DNA of 64,000 nucleotides from Girardinichthys multiradiatus (Eukaryota; Chordata; Actinopteri; Cyprinodontiformes; Goodeidae): NCBI RefSeq assembly GCF_021462225.1, contig NC_061816.1, positions 12,983,390 through 13,047,389 of the forward strand, in the 5' to 3' direction. The position numbers and the translations under genes were made by a program. Every line of letters starts with the position of its first letter. Positions within the stretch are counted from its first letter, which is position 1. Of this stretch, positions 41,262 to 53,324 are shown piece after piece. The notes under the pieces were generated by a model. That model did no database searches. It worked only from the letters and a program-made list of their open reading frames with translations, and was not told where the DNA came from.

Positions 41262-43500
41262 GCCTGTGTGGTAACTGTTTTGAAAAACTAGAGTTTGAGT
41301 TGACTGCTGCATGAAAGCAATCAAGAAAACCTAATCTAATGTGAGGGTGACCTAACTAGTATATATTGCTAGCTATAAATAATAGTTAGCAAACTCCACC
41401 ATTTTATTTCAAATGAATGTAGCCTACAAAAAGGAGGCTTAAATAAATTAAATTTATTTTATTCATTTATGAGTCTTATCATTATATGTTATTGTCTTAC
41501 TGATGTCTTGCAACATTTCATTGGTGTATTGGATGACAGGTTCGGAGAGTGGAATGGAGTGGAATATTACTGAGAACTGACACGAGATGGAAACTGTTTG
41601 CGTCCCTTTCCAAAAGAACATTCCTTAGCAACAGCCTCACCTCAACTGATACCACTCCAATCACAAGACACACACATAGCCCGGATTCTTACAATGCACG
41701 CTAGAATGGTGAATATCTAAATATTAACAAAGCAGCTTTAACTTGCATTTTGAACCCAGCAAATGCTGGATGACCATAAATTTCCAAAGAATCTCTTTAA
41801 AATGTTCACGTTTTAGGGATGGCTTTAGTTTTTTTTTTTTTTACTGGATTCCTGAATTACTAGATTCAAACTGATCAATTTTGTGACAGTAGAAAACTTC
41901 TGGTACAATGAATTTACTGTACTGAAAACAGTGGATTGAGACCCACTAACCTTTGCTAAGTAAAACCATGTTCCATACTTCTGTCCACAGGATTGATTTT
42001 CCCAGGGCCAAATCCCAAAGATTATTCATTATTCAGCAGCCGGTGATCGCCTCAAATGCCTTTACATCACTTGAGCTGCAAACTTCAAAATAAAGCTTTG
42101 AGCAGTTTGTTTTATTCATTTTACTTTATGTTATGTGCAATGGCCTGAATGAAGAGATGTGTGGCATCTAATCATATAGCTGATGAATGTTAGGGATATT
42201 CAACCAAAAATAGCAGCTACAGTGTGCAGTTTGCCTTGTGTGGGACTGACTTGAATCTTTGAGATTATTTTAAGCAGCTTTTCTTGTAGGGCACATAAAA
42301 AAGTGAGGGAGATTTTATGAGTAGCAGCCAAAACAGCTGAGGTTTTAAGGTGAAGGGAGAGCCGAAATGACATCAGGGAAACAATGGGAAATCTAGTGGG
42401 TGATTTGTTTTACTGAGGATTTTTCACTGATGTGGGAGTGATTTCTTTATGGCTTCTATTCATCTCAAATCCGAAGACAGCTTTATTTGACAAACCTATG
42501 TTTCATTTTAATTCTCGATTTGTTTTCACTTCAGTTGTTTATTATGTAATGTCATCTCTAAATTTAGTCATTTGCTCAAGATAAATACCAGTCCCATAAT
42601 ACTGTCCCTCTTGGTGCATAAAACCATAACCTAACTTTGCTTTGGGCCTCACAAACATAAACCTTACTGCAGCTGGTTGTAATCTACGTTTTTAATGGTA
42701 TTGCAGTGAATGTAACCATTAAATCTGATATATTATCATATTTAGAAGCCAAACTAGCCTATATATATTTAAAACACAATTAACACAATTTGCCTTTTCA
42801 TTGTTTTACAAAGCAGATAAGAACATTAAACATCAGGCTGACCGAAGGCAGGACGTCCTTACATACATGGATGATACAGCATCTGCATCAGTCCTATGTT
42901 AAGGCCTACTCTTTATGCATGTAAATAGATAAATGTGTTTCCTTGATTTAAAAAAGGCATTTTTTACAGGAACATGTTGAATGGGTATGGGACTGTTTAC
43001 TGACGACCAAAAGGGTTTAGTAAGCACTTTTGCTGCAAGATTATTTTTGGAGAAACATTGGTGATTTCTGTTAAAGTAAACAAAGGTAGGCAGGAAAAAC
43101 TCATCCTCATTACTAATTAAAAGCAGTCACTCCCTTGAAGACACCTTTTCTCCAGTGAGTTTGAAATACTTGAAAAGTTAGATTTAAGGTGAACTACAAG
43201 TTTGAGAAATGTAAATACATCACAGCTCATACTAAAGCCACAGATAGCTTTGCAGTGAGTAAGCCAGGCCACAAGGTAACCACCATGTTTTTTTTTTTGT
43301 TTTTTGTTTTTTATACACAGGCATCCTTTGTCATTACAAAATATCTGCTGATGTCCTCAGATTCTGTGAAATCAATTCTCTCCAAGTGATACTCTATGTT
43401 TAGCCATTCTAAATATATTCACCACTTTAGTGTACTGTAGTTAAACAACCCACGTGTAAAACACAATGATTCTTAGAAAAATTTATATTTTTTTCATTCT
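41262..43500. other. no gene recognised
   Basis: AT-rich noncoding DNA. The only frames are short and chance-like, and I see no mobile-element ends that I can support. Confidence 0.5.
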
Positions 43501-43868
43501 TGTTAGGTTGTGAACGACCCAAGTACAAGACTGGTAAACAGAGTTCTTTAATAATAAGCAAAAGAGAGCTTACAGGTAAAGGACAGGGCGAACAGGACAA
43601 ACAGAGTAACTGGCAGAGAAACTGAGGCAATGAAGAATGAGGCAGTTTAACAGACGAATCTGACATTGAACAATGAGAAGTCAGGAGCTTAATTACTGAG
43701 GCAGGGCTTGAAGATGACAAAGCAACCAGATGAGCTAATTATCGGAAATGTGAAGCAGCTGAGGCAGAATGAAAGCAGGGAAGCTGAGGGAGGGAGACAA
43801 AAGTAGAGCTGAATAAAGACACAAAGTAACTATCAAACCAAAGGTAATAATCAAACAGAGATGTAACA
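43501..43868 (-). mobile_element. possible decayed LTR (reverse orientation)
   Basis: On the minus strand it begins TGTTACATC and ends CACAACCTAACA. A GTACTTGGGTCGTTC block near the end recalls the 'GCATG-GGGTC' region of the solo LTRs. ATTAAA lies near the end as a possible polyadenylation signal, and CTGCCTCAGTTTCTCTGCCA-like pyrimidine-rich text fills the body. The flanking 5 bases do not match (ATTCT versus GTAAT), so the boundaries are not confirmed. Confidence 0.4.
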
Positions 43869-45092
43869 GTAATAATTCCAAATGAACAAAGAGCAGAAAA
43901 GAAGAATAAACTAAGAAACTAAATACAAAGGAATGAACCTAATAGAGCAACACATAGTGAACATAAACAGGAAAATGATGAAAAAAGAAATTAAAAAAAA
44001 CCCCCTCAAAAATTCAAACACCAGTGGATTATTACATATTTGCACATTCACTGCATGGTTCGCCAATGTAAAGATTATTCTGATGAAACAGTTATTTGGA
44101 GAAATATGTGTGCTGATGATGACTGTGCACATCAGAATAATAATGGTGGTCAGAACTGGAGAAAAGATAATGTCACCTACCTAAATTCTGCCAGAATGTT
44201 TTTTTTTTTTTTATTACAGTTTTGGCCACAAGCAGCCATAAGCTACTGTGGTGCATTTCACACAGACTGGCCTAAACACAGAGCTTTAAAATCCCTTTAT
44301 GTGGTTCCAGTTTGTAAGGTCTGCAAGTTCCTGCAATCAGACATTTCTCTTAAACTACCCTTCCTACTGGATATATCACCATATAAATATCAACTCTGCC
44401 ATTGCTACTTTTGTCTTGATTGGTAATTGTGTTATGCATTGGAGCCCCAGTTTGGTGATAAATGTGTGGCATAGTCACTTTACCCTGGGTTGTAGACTGC
44501 CTTGTGGTCACTTTTGTTCTTTCATTCAGATTTCCTGAATTTCAGACATGGAACTGAACATAACTCTTGACGTACAAGTCAAAACAGAGCTGAAAAGGAA
44601 ATGCTTTGTAAATAACATATGCCCTTTAATTTGTATGTGCAGGAAATAGAAAGTGCCACCCCCCTTTTGCTAGTAATGCAGAGCACTAACTTCATCTGTG
44701 TGTTCATTTGAGTGCTGCTGAACAGATTTATTGCAAAATAAAGTATCACTATATTTAGGTTTAGCTTCATTGTAACTCCAACTTTAACTGGGTACAGTGC
44801 GTCTGAAAATCTGGAAGTCTGAAAACAAAAATGTGGTATTCATGAATGCAAAATTGGATTGTGGCAAAACAAATTAAAAGTTTTCCAGTTTAAATATTTA
44901 ATGTCATTGCCTGAAAGAATTAACAATTTAGAAAGAAAATCGTCAGAACATAAATAAGCAAGAAAGAAGAAAACATTTAAGCCTCAGATTGGTATTATGA
45001 CATTAGTTTGCCCTGTTTCTTCCTTAATTGTTGAGCTGAAGTGGTGCTACAATTTTTATCAAAACACTTGCACAAACATGGAGAAAAATTCC
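43869..45092. other. no gene recognised
   Basis: Noncoding, AT-rich DNA. Several short frames overlap on both strands without family resemblance. Confidence 0.5.
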
Positions 45093-45880
45093 ACTCAATT
45101 CAATTCAATTCAATTCAAAAATACTTTATTAATCCCAAAGGGAAATTAAATGTTGTTGTAGCTCATTATGAAGGTTTCCTCAAAGAGACGTTGTAGATGC
45201 TGATGGCTGTGAGCAGGAAGGATCTCCTGTAGCGCTCCGTCTTACAGCAGATCTGAAGAAGCCTCTGACTGAAGACACTCTGTTGTTGTACAACAGTCTC
45301 ATGAAGAGGATGCTCAGGGTTCTCCATAATGTTCTTCATTTTATGAAGAATCCGTCTTTCTACAATGATCTCCAGAGGTTCCAGAGGAGTCCCCAGAACA
45401 GAGCCAGCCTTTTTTATCAGCTTGTTGAGCTTTTTTAAGACCCTGGCTCTGATGCTGCTTCCCCAGCAGATGATGGCAGAAGAGATCAAACTCTCCACAA
45501 CAGACTTATAGAAGATATGCAGCATCTTGCTGCAAACACCAAAGGATCTAAGCTTCCTCAAGAAGTACAGTCTGCTCTGTCCCTTCTTGTAGATGGCTTC
45601 ACATTTGCATCTCCACTCTAGTCTGTTGTCCAGGTGAACACCGAGGTATTTATACTCCTCCACCACCTCCACTTCTTCTCCCATGATAGAAATAGTTTTT
45701 GACTTATTCCTGTTTCTCTTAAAATCTACAATCATCTCCTTTGTTTTAGTCACGTTCAAAATGAGATGATTGTTTCCACACCATGCCACAAAGTGGTCCA
45801 CCACCTTCCTGTACTCAGCTTCTTGTCCATCTCTGATCCACCCCACGACTGCAGAATCATCCGAGTATTTCTGCAGATGA
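45093..45880 (-). mobile_element. 5'-truncated LINE of the CR1/Rex1-like group
   Basis: On the minus strand the element starts abruptly at the reverse-transcriptase active site (KYSDDSAVVG) and runs to a 3' end with TTTAATTTCCCTTTGGGATT and a tail of TTGAA repeats (45093-45118 on this strand as TTCAA). Fish LINEs of this group end in short tandem repeats and are usually 5' truncated like this one. Confidence 0.8.
45166..45876 (-). pseudogene. C-terminal part of a CR1/Rex1-like reverse transcriptase
   Basis: About 236 residues are open without a stop. They begin at the palm motif YSDD, followed by NHLILNVTKTKEMIVDFKR, YKYLGVHLDNRLEW, KKGQSRLYFLRKLRSFGV and the post-RT region with RAGSVLGTPLEPL-like text (here KKAGSVLGTPLEP) and FSQRLLQICCKTERYRRSF. 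A longer open frame continues upstream to 46125, but those first 83 codons show no LINE resemblance and probably read host DNA by chance. The fingers of the RT and the endonuclease are absent, so no function is expected. The lack of stops suggests a fairly recent insertion. Confidence 0.82.
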
Positions 45881-46166
45881 CAGGAGTCTGTCTTGCTCAC
45901 AATTATTCTTTTGCAGCAATTACAGCACTTAGTAAGTTGTCCATTCTTCATACATCCTTTGTCAAAGGAAGTGGCTTGGGTTAAATCTCCCTGTTTTCTC
46001 AACACTAACCAATAGAATTTGTTACCTTGACTTAGACAAAAGTTGCTATCATCTTGTTTATTATGGCAGATGACAGGAAATACACCAATATTAGGAAGGA
46101 ATGTCTTTTGTACGGTGCAATTCATACACGTTATTATTTGTGGGTGTTTTTATTGGTTTTATTCAC
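45881..46166. other. no feature recognised
   Basis: Short noncoding gap between the LINE end and the LTR-like block. Confidence 0.5.
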
Positions 46167-46691
46167 AGTTAAGGTTTTGAATCGTTCTTCTGTTTGTTTT
46201 CCTGGTCATGCTTTAGTTTTTGTATTCATGTTTTGCTTGGTTGTGTATTTGGATTGAGCTTCTGGTTATGCTTTGGTTTCATGTTTTTCTAGTTAGATTT
46301 CTGTTTGTTTGCATCCTTGAAGTTCTGTTTTGCCCCTGTCATGTTGTGTTCTGTCTGTTAATTATCTTTATCCGGTTCACCTGCTCCAAGCTAATCTGTC
46401 TCCTTGCTCCACCTGGTTTACTCTCCATATATACACTCTTGTTCAGTTATTCAGCGCGGAAACATTTTCAAACCATGTCTTGTCTTCTGGATCATGCTCA
46501 TGTGTTTCATGGCAAGCCTATCTTGCCACTCTGCCCATGTCTGCTTTTGCCTGTCTTGCCTGCCCGTTTATTGTTTCTATTTTGTTCCTGCCTCATCTGT
46601 GAGTGAATTTTAGTTGATTAAATCTTTTTTCACTTACCATCACGCTGCCTGCTCATCTGCATTCTGGGGTCCTATTTCGCAAGCCTTAACA
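46167..46691 (+). mobile_element. possible solo LTR of another family
   Basis: The ends are complementary (GTTAAGG at 46168-46174, CCTTAAC at 46684-46690) and nearly TG...CA. It has CTCCATATATACACTC as a TATA-like block, a GATTAAAT possible polyadenylation signal and a GCATTCTGGGGTCC block near the end, which parallels GCATG-GGGTC in the two confirmed solo LTRs. Bases outside do not form a clean direct repeat. The long open frames inside (for example 46220-46606) are pyrimidine-rich chance frames. Confidence 0.5.
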
Positions 46692-47508
46692 CCACAAGGT
46701 AATTCAAGTTGCTGTTTAAGAGAGGATAAGAAAAATTAAAAACACACTAACCCAATTAAAGTCCAAGGATTAAATGACAAGAAAACCCAGTAAATGTTTA
46801 CACAGCTATGACATAAGAAGTAATTGTTGACCTTTATTGTAAAGATCAGTAAACAATGATGTTATCTGTCCTGATGTTTCTGCACATTTTAGTGTTCCAG
46901 ACCTGAGAAGCATAGAAACTAAAAACTGCGTCCCCTTGTTTAGCTCTGATCCTGGGAGCAATGATTACACGGGTCTCTGATGACTGCAATTTTAAAGTTT
47001 CTAGTGCAACAGTTCAAGGAATATTATATTTATGAAATATAAAGTAGTATGTCATGACATTGTGATGACACAAAAAAGACTGTTTAGGAAGACAGTGGGC
47101 TAATTGCAATCAATATAGTCATGTACTCAATCTAAAATTTTAGAATGGAATTTTCTGTTTTCTTAATATTGACCAGTCCTATGTTTAGGTTAGAATTTAG
47201 AGGGGTTTGGGTTTGCTTTGTTCTAATTTGGCAAACTAAACCTTGGAGTAAAATGTTTTAGATGTTTGTGAAAGTTAACATCTCTGACATCCTATATATC
47301 CATTGGCCCTTTGTTCAAAGTCACACAAATGTGATTGACCTGTACCTTATTTTCAAGAGTGCCTACATGTGCTAAGTCTGCAGAGCCACACGAGTTTGCA
47401 TGCAAGCAGACATATTGATAAAAATCAGCAGATGGGGTCATTTAACATCAATCTGTGCAGTACATCATGTCGCAAACACATTGCCAGCTCAGACTCCACC
47501 TCTCAGCA
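46692..47508. other. no gene; upstream region of the promoter candidate
   Basis: AT-rich noncoding DNA that turns more G+C-rich towards 47500. Confidence 0.45.
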
Positions 47509-47515
47509 ACCAGTG

Positions 47516-47530
47516 ATTGGCCTATTTAAG
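47516..47530 (+). promoter_or_regulatory. candidate RNA polymerase II core promoter
   Basis: An inverted CCAAT box (GATTGG, 47515-47520) is followed two bases later by the TATA-like TATTTAAG (47523-47530). Downstream, GAGGGGGCGGTGC (about 47624) contains an Sp1-type GC box. A start near 47553-47560 would be expected. The tight CCAAT/TATA spacing is unusual. Confidence 0.45.
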
Positions 47531-47552
47531 GCAGGGCAGCTCACTGGCACAT

Positions 47553-47944
47553 TGAAATACAGTGAAACAGGGAGCAAGGAATGAGCAGACTGTGGGGCAG
47601 GGGGGAGGAGAGGAAAGAGTGAGGGGGCGGTGCACTAGTTTGTCCCGTCTCTCTCTCGCTTTCTGCTGGGTCCTTGATGGAAAAGCTTACACAGGCAGAG
47701 GAGGAAACATGTCATGAGAGGTGATGACACAGCCACAGAGACGTACTCACATCCTCACTGGCTCCTGGGATTGCTCCTCGCTGCCGTTTTAGCCTCCGCC
47801 GTCAACCTTCCTGCATCCCACAGAGGAGAGAGAGTAAGAGAGAGAGACGGAGCAAAAGAGAGCTGCCAGTCTCCCTCTCCAGCTCTCTATCTTCCCATCT
47901 TTTTTACTTTGTTTGTGGATGATGGGATTTTAATCATGTGGAAG
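47553..47944 (+). CDS. candidate first exon of an unidentified gene, ending at a splice donor
   Basis: This block lies just after a promoter-like CCAAT/TATTTAAG pair, is richer in G+C, and ends ATG-TGG-AAG followed by GTAAGA at 47945, a strong donor. Two reading interpretations exist. In the first, translation starts at the last ATG (47936), giving only Met-Trp-Lys before the intron. In the second, an in-frame ATG at 47714 opens 77 codons that pass through the same ATG in phase 0. Their first part has a signal-peptide-like core (WLLGLLLAAVLASAVNLPA). Short upstream frames exist, for example one of 15 codons starting at about 47676. I do not recognise the gene. Purine-rich GAGAGAGAG text is common in fish 5' untranslated regions. 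The next exon is not visible in the window. Confidence 0.4.
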
Positions 47945-47950
47945 GTAAGA

Positions 47951-50900
47951 GCAGAAGATGCACATTGCATGAAGAGGTTGTGGGGGTTTGTCACTATGGG
48001 TAGTTTGTGATTTTTTACTAAGTTGGTGAGTCCCTGGGGGGGATTCCCGCATGCTATGACCCACCATCTCAGCTACAGCTCAGACTGTATTCTCAGTGGA
48101 ACTGAGGAGAAGTGGCAGCTTTACAAGAATGATAATAACAGACCAGTGGCTTTAGAACTGAACCACTGAGCTCTGCAGACTAGGAGAAACTTCTGCAGAA
48201 ACAGTTGCTGAACATATGTACAACACAAAGTCTGCTTTTATCAGGGGGAGTGTGAGTCATTTATTCCTGCTCGATTTGGCTCTGCAGTCCGTTAAGTTCT
48301 TGACAATTTAATTCAACCCCCGATTATTTAATATCCTATAATACTTTTGATATTTAGGAGTTTAATTCTGTTTTGTACCAAAACTCAGAACACACATTTG
48401 CAGAAGGAAATGGCTTAAGTATTGCTTACGTTTGTACTTAAGCTCTGGTTTAGCAAATTAGTTATTGTTTTTAAGCTGTCCAAGCTTTGCTTTTTGTAAC
48501 CTAATTTAAATGCAAGTTTAGACCAAGAGTGTCCGTTTATCTGGACCGTGCGTATATGAATATGTAATAATGCGTATGTATGATTACTTATCCCTCATTC
48601 ATGTAGAGTACAGCCCACTTCATTGTGCATTATATTGGCCTCAAAGAAACTCGGACGCTGTGTGCCAAGGCGTGTTTGGTACGCCTCGCTGGACGCGTGT
48701 CTTCTGTGTTGTCACAGCTGGCAAACACAGGCTTGGTGCTAAAACTCATCATTCTCACCTGCAATGAATCTGAGAGGCAAATAAATTTTGCTTTTGAGGA
48801 GGCAAAAGTTAGATTAGCTTTGATAAACAAATACCAAATCCAAAAAAAGGCTATGTGTGAAGTTTGGTTTGAGGTTGTTATATTGTGGACCGATATAGAA
48901 ACAACTGTGTTGTTCCTGTTTCTTTTCCTGTTTCCACTGACATGTCTCGTTAAGACATCGTCAGCCTGGGCGGCCTTCAAAAGGAGGAGAACGGCACTCA
49001 GATTCGTCTTTCCCCACCCCACCTGTATGCAGACCGTGGGAACTTTGAAGACAATTATAGCAAACACAGCCTTTTTAACTTTTTTCATTCCTTGTGGGGC
49101 CTCCTCATGCAGTTTATATGAACGTAGCAAAAGGTTAAGTTAGACTCTTGATCTTATTTAGAATCAGGGCTGTTACTTTGATCATTATTGCTTTGATGGT
49201 GAGGAAAAACAGCCTATTGCTGACAGCATTTCTACCAAAAATATCCTTTTATCTCACCAGTATAACTAATGAAATGCTTATCAATCTGTAACTGGTTAAT
49301 TTAATCTTCAAAGTCACAGAAGACGCCTGGTTCAGGCACTTGACGGGGGAACCGCTAATCACTATCTAAACATCCTTGAAATGAGAAGAAAACACTCTCA
49401 AATAATATTTCTTTAGGCAATGTCTCTTTCCATCCCAGCTCACTTCATTTATCCACTTGTGCGTTGTTTTTAAATCACTGACCAAATAGAATGAATGTAA
49501 TGTTGTCGTGGTAACTTCCAGAAGTGTGACAATGGGTGCAATTGGTTCATTCAGCATTTCTGCGGAGGAGATCAGTAAGTCCTTCAGCTTTTTTTCCAAA
49601 ACTGGAAGAAGTCTCCACAATAAGTTGCAGTAGTAATTTCAAAAATGTTCAAAAACTCTGCAAAATATTTTTTTCAACACATACCTGAATTACTAGATTG
49701 GCATTTTTTCTCATGTTTCCCATTTTGAAAAGTAGTCAAAAGAAATGTGCCTCTGTGTTTCACATCATATCCATACCCAAGGAACACAGGAAATTATGAT
49801 TTAACAGGGAAGTAGAAATTTGAAAAAAGTTTTAGACAAATTATTTTTTTAGGAATTGTGAAGGGTTGCAGCAATTTACTAAAAAAAAAAATATTTCTTG
49901 AACATATCTTAAGTTTATAAATGTGCTGAGATTAAAAGTTCAAGTGTTTTTCTTTTTTGTGTGAGTGCAACAAAAAACGAATTGCCTTTAAGGATTTTTA
50001 AACATCTTTACTCAGTTTTGAAGGGCACTGTATATAATGGAAGATCTGGTTTTGAAATTGAGATCAAGAAAGCCTACAAAATTGGCATGAAAAACTGTTT
50101 GAAAAAATATCATTTAAAATGAAACTACAACAAAATTCTTTAATGCCCAAGAAGTAAAAATGGTCAAACTACAACAGCAAATTTTGTAGCAGTGGCGCAC
50201 ATGTGTTATAAATATTGTCTAAGTGCTAAGGTGGTCATGCCACAGAATTTTAGGCCAAAATAAGCTGTGGCAGCCTGGCTTCTGTGGTGATCAAATTGTG
50301 TATTCTGCAGTGTTAAATGTATCGGAAGGCGACTCTTGAGAGTTGTTTACCTAAGGTAGTGTTTCTGCCTTGAAATCCTGTAATGTGTCAGTGGTATTAA
50401 CAATAGCAGTCAATGGAGTAAAGATCAATGAATATAATCAATATTATAATGGAGACACGTTTGAAGTCGTAGATCAAGTATCTTTTTTTAAGTGTTCATC
50501 GTTTTGCTATCTACAAAGAAGTAATATTTATTATTCAGTGTGAAAAAGACAAAAGGTTCTAGTCTGAGCAGTAAGGTTGTAGACATTTGCAGCACCAACA
50601 TAAGTAACTTTCAATATATAAACATGAAAGGTAGAACAAAATTATGACCAAACTGTTTCAATTTACATAAACGAAGCTCTTTTTAAATACCTGCCATCAT
50701 TATTTGCAACTATATTTCCTTGCAGCTGCAAGTAAAGGACTGAATTGTCCAAGCAGTTATTTTCATCTGTGAATCACTTGAAGCTTTAAAATAAGATAAT
50801 GCCCCAACTGCAAACTTGCAAAAATTCTGATGTACTACAAAATAAAAGAAAAACAAGGTGGACACAAGTGACTGTTCATGCACACTAGTCTGGTTGGGCT

Positions 50901-52673
50901 GGTCTGATGCTGGCACACCCAACTCTAACTTTTGATAGTTTGCTCAAGCCATATCTTTTATTCTCTTACGTGCAACTTGAACTATTTTTCTGACAAGTTG
51001 GAGCGATGCTTTTCTGCAGTAAAGGCAATAGATGGAAGAGGAACTGAAAACTGATCAATTAAACCTGGTTCTACTCAAAAGAGTGAGGCTGAGCATGGCA
51101 TTGACAAACCTAGACTTTAAGGTTATCCTGTGGGCTCTAAGCAATATGTATTTAAAACACTTATGTTGAAGTAATAAAGTAGCTGTGGCCTGTTGTATCG
51201 ACAGTGTTGACTTTTAGGGTGGACCAAGGCCTGGTAACTAATTTAGAGTACACTACTTAAGAAAACAACTGAAGAGTGTCTTCTTGTGATGTTTTTCGTT
51301 TCCTAGTTTAACATACATACAACAACCAGTTGGTGTTAATTATGCAACTTTAAGTGCATTTGGCCACTAATAAAATTTTCAAAAGGAGGAAGACATTGTA
51401 CTTCAAGCATAGTACCACAAGTCATATAATATTTTGTGCTGCCTGAAAAAAGTCTGAGGTAGAAGTGATACAACACTGCAAGAAACACTGCAGATAGTGA
51501 CATTATGTCAGAATGGCATTGATATTTAACTGTTCCATTTCACAAAAGCATTCAAAGCAAAATACAGCATGCTGGGTGTCCTTCTGCAGAGCAGCTATTT
51601 GTTTTAAGCACATTTTGAAGTTAGCATTAAATAGTGTCTTTGTCTAGGGGTATAATGATGCCTTTAGCTCTCAAGACAATATTACACAAAGTATTGGGTT
51701 AACAAGAATGAGAGACAGTGACATTTTTACCAATATTTTTGTAAATTAAGAATTCCTGTTTTCTTGACAAAGGTTTGGCAAATTTAAATACCGTTTTAAA
51801 TGATATGCAATCTTTGTAGAGTAGAGTATCACACCCCAGGTTTGACAAGTACATATTTTATTGCTTTTCGGAAGTGCTCCAAATGCCCCAAAAAACAAAC
51901 AAAAAGCTAATACTTCTGTTTGTGTTTTCACAAATTTAATAAAAGTTTCATAAATCTCAGACTGTGCTTAGCATAGAAAATATCTAAAGCAGTCCAGACT
52001 CAGACAGCGAAATAGCCAAATTTAGTGTCATTGCAGCCAACAGCCAGTCATAAATATTCCACTAGTGTAGATCAGAGGCTGATGGCCAAAAACCTAACAG
52101 AACCCCACCAAGGTTAATCACATCCAAGCAGTAGCAAACTACACTTGAATTAGGAGCACAAGCTGTAATGCCACACAAAGTTCACTTGGTTACAAAGATA
52201 GTATTGCTTCACTCTTGCCTGCCCCAAGTAGTTTACATCAAATGTGAAAGTGTTGCGTGCTGCATGCACGAGCCATGGAGCCGCAGCATGCTGTGGCCTC
52301 TTCCCCCTCCAGTGCTCTGCTCAGGCATATACACACCACACATGCTACACCCAGCTCTTTCAAAACATTTTATTAGCCAGTGAAAGCAGCAGATATAGCT
52401 TTCAGGGAATAAGTGCCACATTATCACTTTCATCAAAGTATTATTGAATAATTTTGGTGATGGAGGGAAACTTTAGCAAACTCTAAGAGAGTAGTGAGGT
52501 TTCTGTTTTTTTTTTTTTTCATATTTTCTTACTGCAACTTATCTTACATTAAATACAAATAGGAGAGAAACCAAATACTAAAGCTGGGTTGTGTTATGCA
52601 GAAACAGCTAGAAAGTTAAGCAAAGGAAACCTCTAAATACATATTTTCACTAACTGATACTATATTACCAACA
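47951..52673. other. no gene recognised; one possible transposon end
   Basis: If the candidate exon is real, this could be its first intron. The sequence is AT-rich with no supported exon. A block at 49640-50034 looks like a DNA-transposon terminus and is listed separately. A 172-codon frame at 48625-49143 is rejected because the opposite strand is open over the same stretch and neither resembles a protein. Confidence 0.5.
49640..50034. repeat. possible DNA-transposon terminal fragment
   Basis: The block ends AAGGATTTTTAAACATCTTT, then ACTCAGTTTTGAAGGGCACTGTATA. The CACTGTA ending and its AT-rich approach resemble Tc1-type termini. I found no convincing opposite end. It may be a fragment of a non-autonomous element. 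Confidence 0.3.
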
Positions 52674-53324
52674 TACAGCTGCACTTAAAATTATTCAACC
52701 CCCACTGAAAACTTGGTTCATTGGCTAATTAAAAAATGTTGAGGCTTTTGCAGTGAACACATTACACCAAAACAATTTAAATAGATAAGTAAAATTAATA
52801 TCCCATGGATTTTATCCAAATTAAACCCGAAATCCTAGTTTTAACTTCAGTCTCAAAATTATTCAACCCTCTGGGTAGACTTCTTTAGGAGCACACATTT
52901 GCAAATCAGTTATGGTCTCAGGCATAGCCGATCCAAGAAATCATCAGTTATACTAGAGTACTTGAGACATAACACCTTAAATACCTGTAATGTTGACAAT
53001 TACATTTCATTGCATGTTAGACATATGGCTCAGTCAAGAGAATTGTCCTTAAAGTTCAGAGAAGAGATCAAGAGAAGGATACATAGATATCACAGAGACA
53101 TAATTAAAAGAATATCTCAGAGCTTTAAAGTGAAAGGAATAGTGGGCGCACCACCTGATGGCACATAGATGAAACTATCAATGGTAGTCAGTCTGCTGAG
53201 AAGACAGGTGGTCAAAATACCTCGACTGACATCAAATGACCTCCAGTAAGACGTAGGGGCACCAGCTACTAGGGTTTCAGTTTCTATAGTAAGGCACAAC
53301 TTAAATGCTGAAGGCAAGGGGTCA

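Noticed and set aside
44800..45060. GTACAGTGCGTCTGAAAATC as a Tc1 terminus
   Set aside because: Only the first few bases resemble a TA-CAGTG end. No internal transposon blocks or opposite end could be found.
45877..46125. N-terminal 83 codons of a 319-codon minus-strand frame
   Set aside because: LINE similarity starts only at the YSDD motif (45876). The upstream residues show no family resemblance, so this is host sequence read through by chance.
46220..46606. 128-codon plus-strand frame with overlapping 90- and 69-codon frames
   Set aside because: Pyrimidine-rich LTR-like sequence is open in three frames at once (Leu/Cys/Phe-rich), typical of composition rather than coding.
48625..49143. 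172-codon open frame on the plus strand, with a 166-codon frame on the minus strand over the same bases
   Set aside because: Both strands are open across the same interval, composition is ordinary, and neither translation resembles a protein family or has splice context. It looks like a chance absence of stops.
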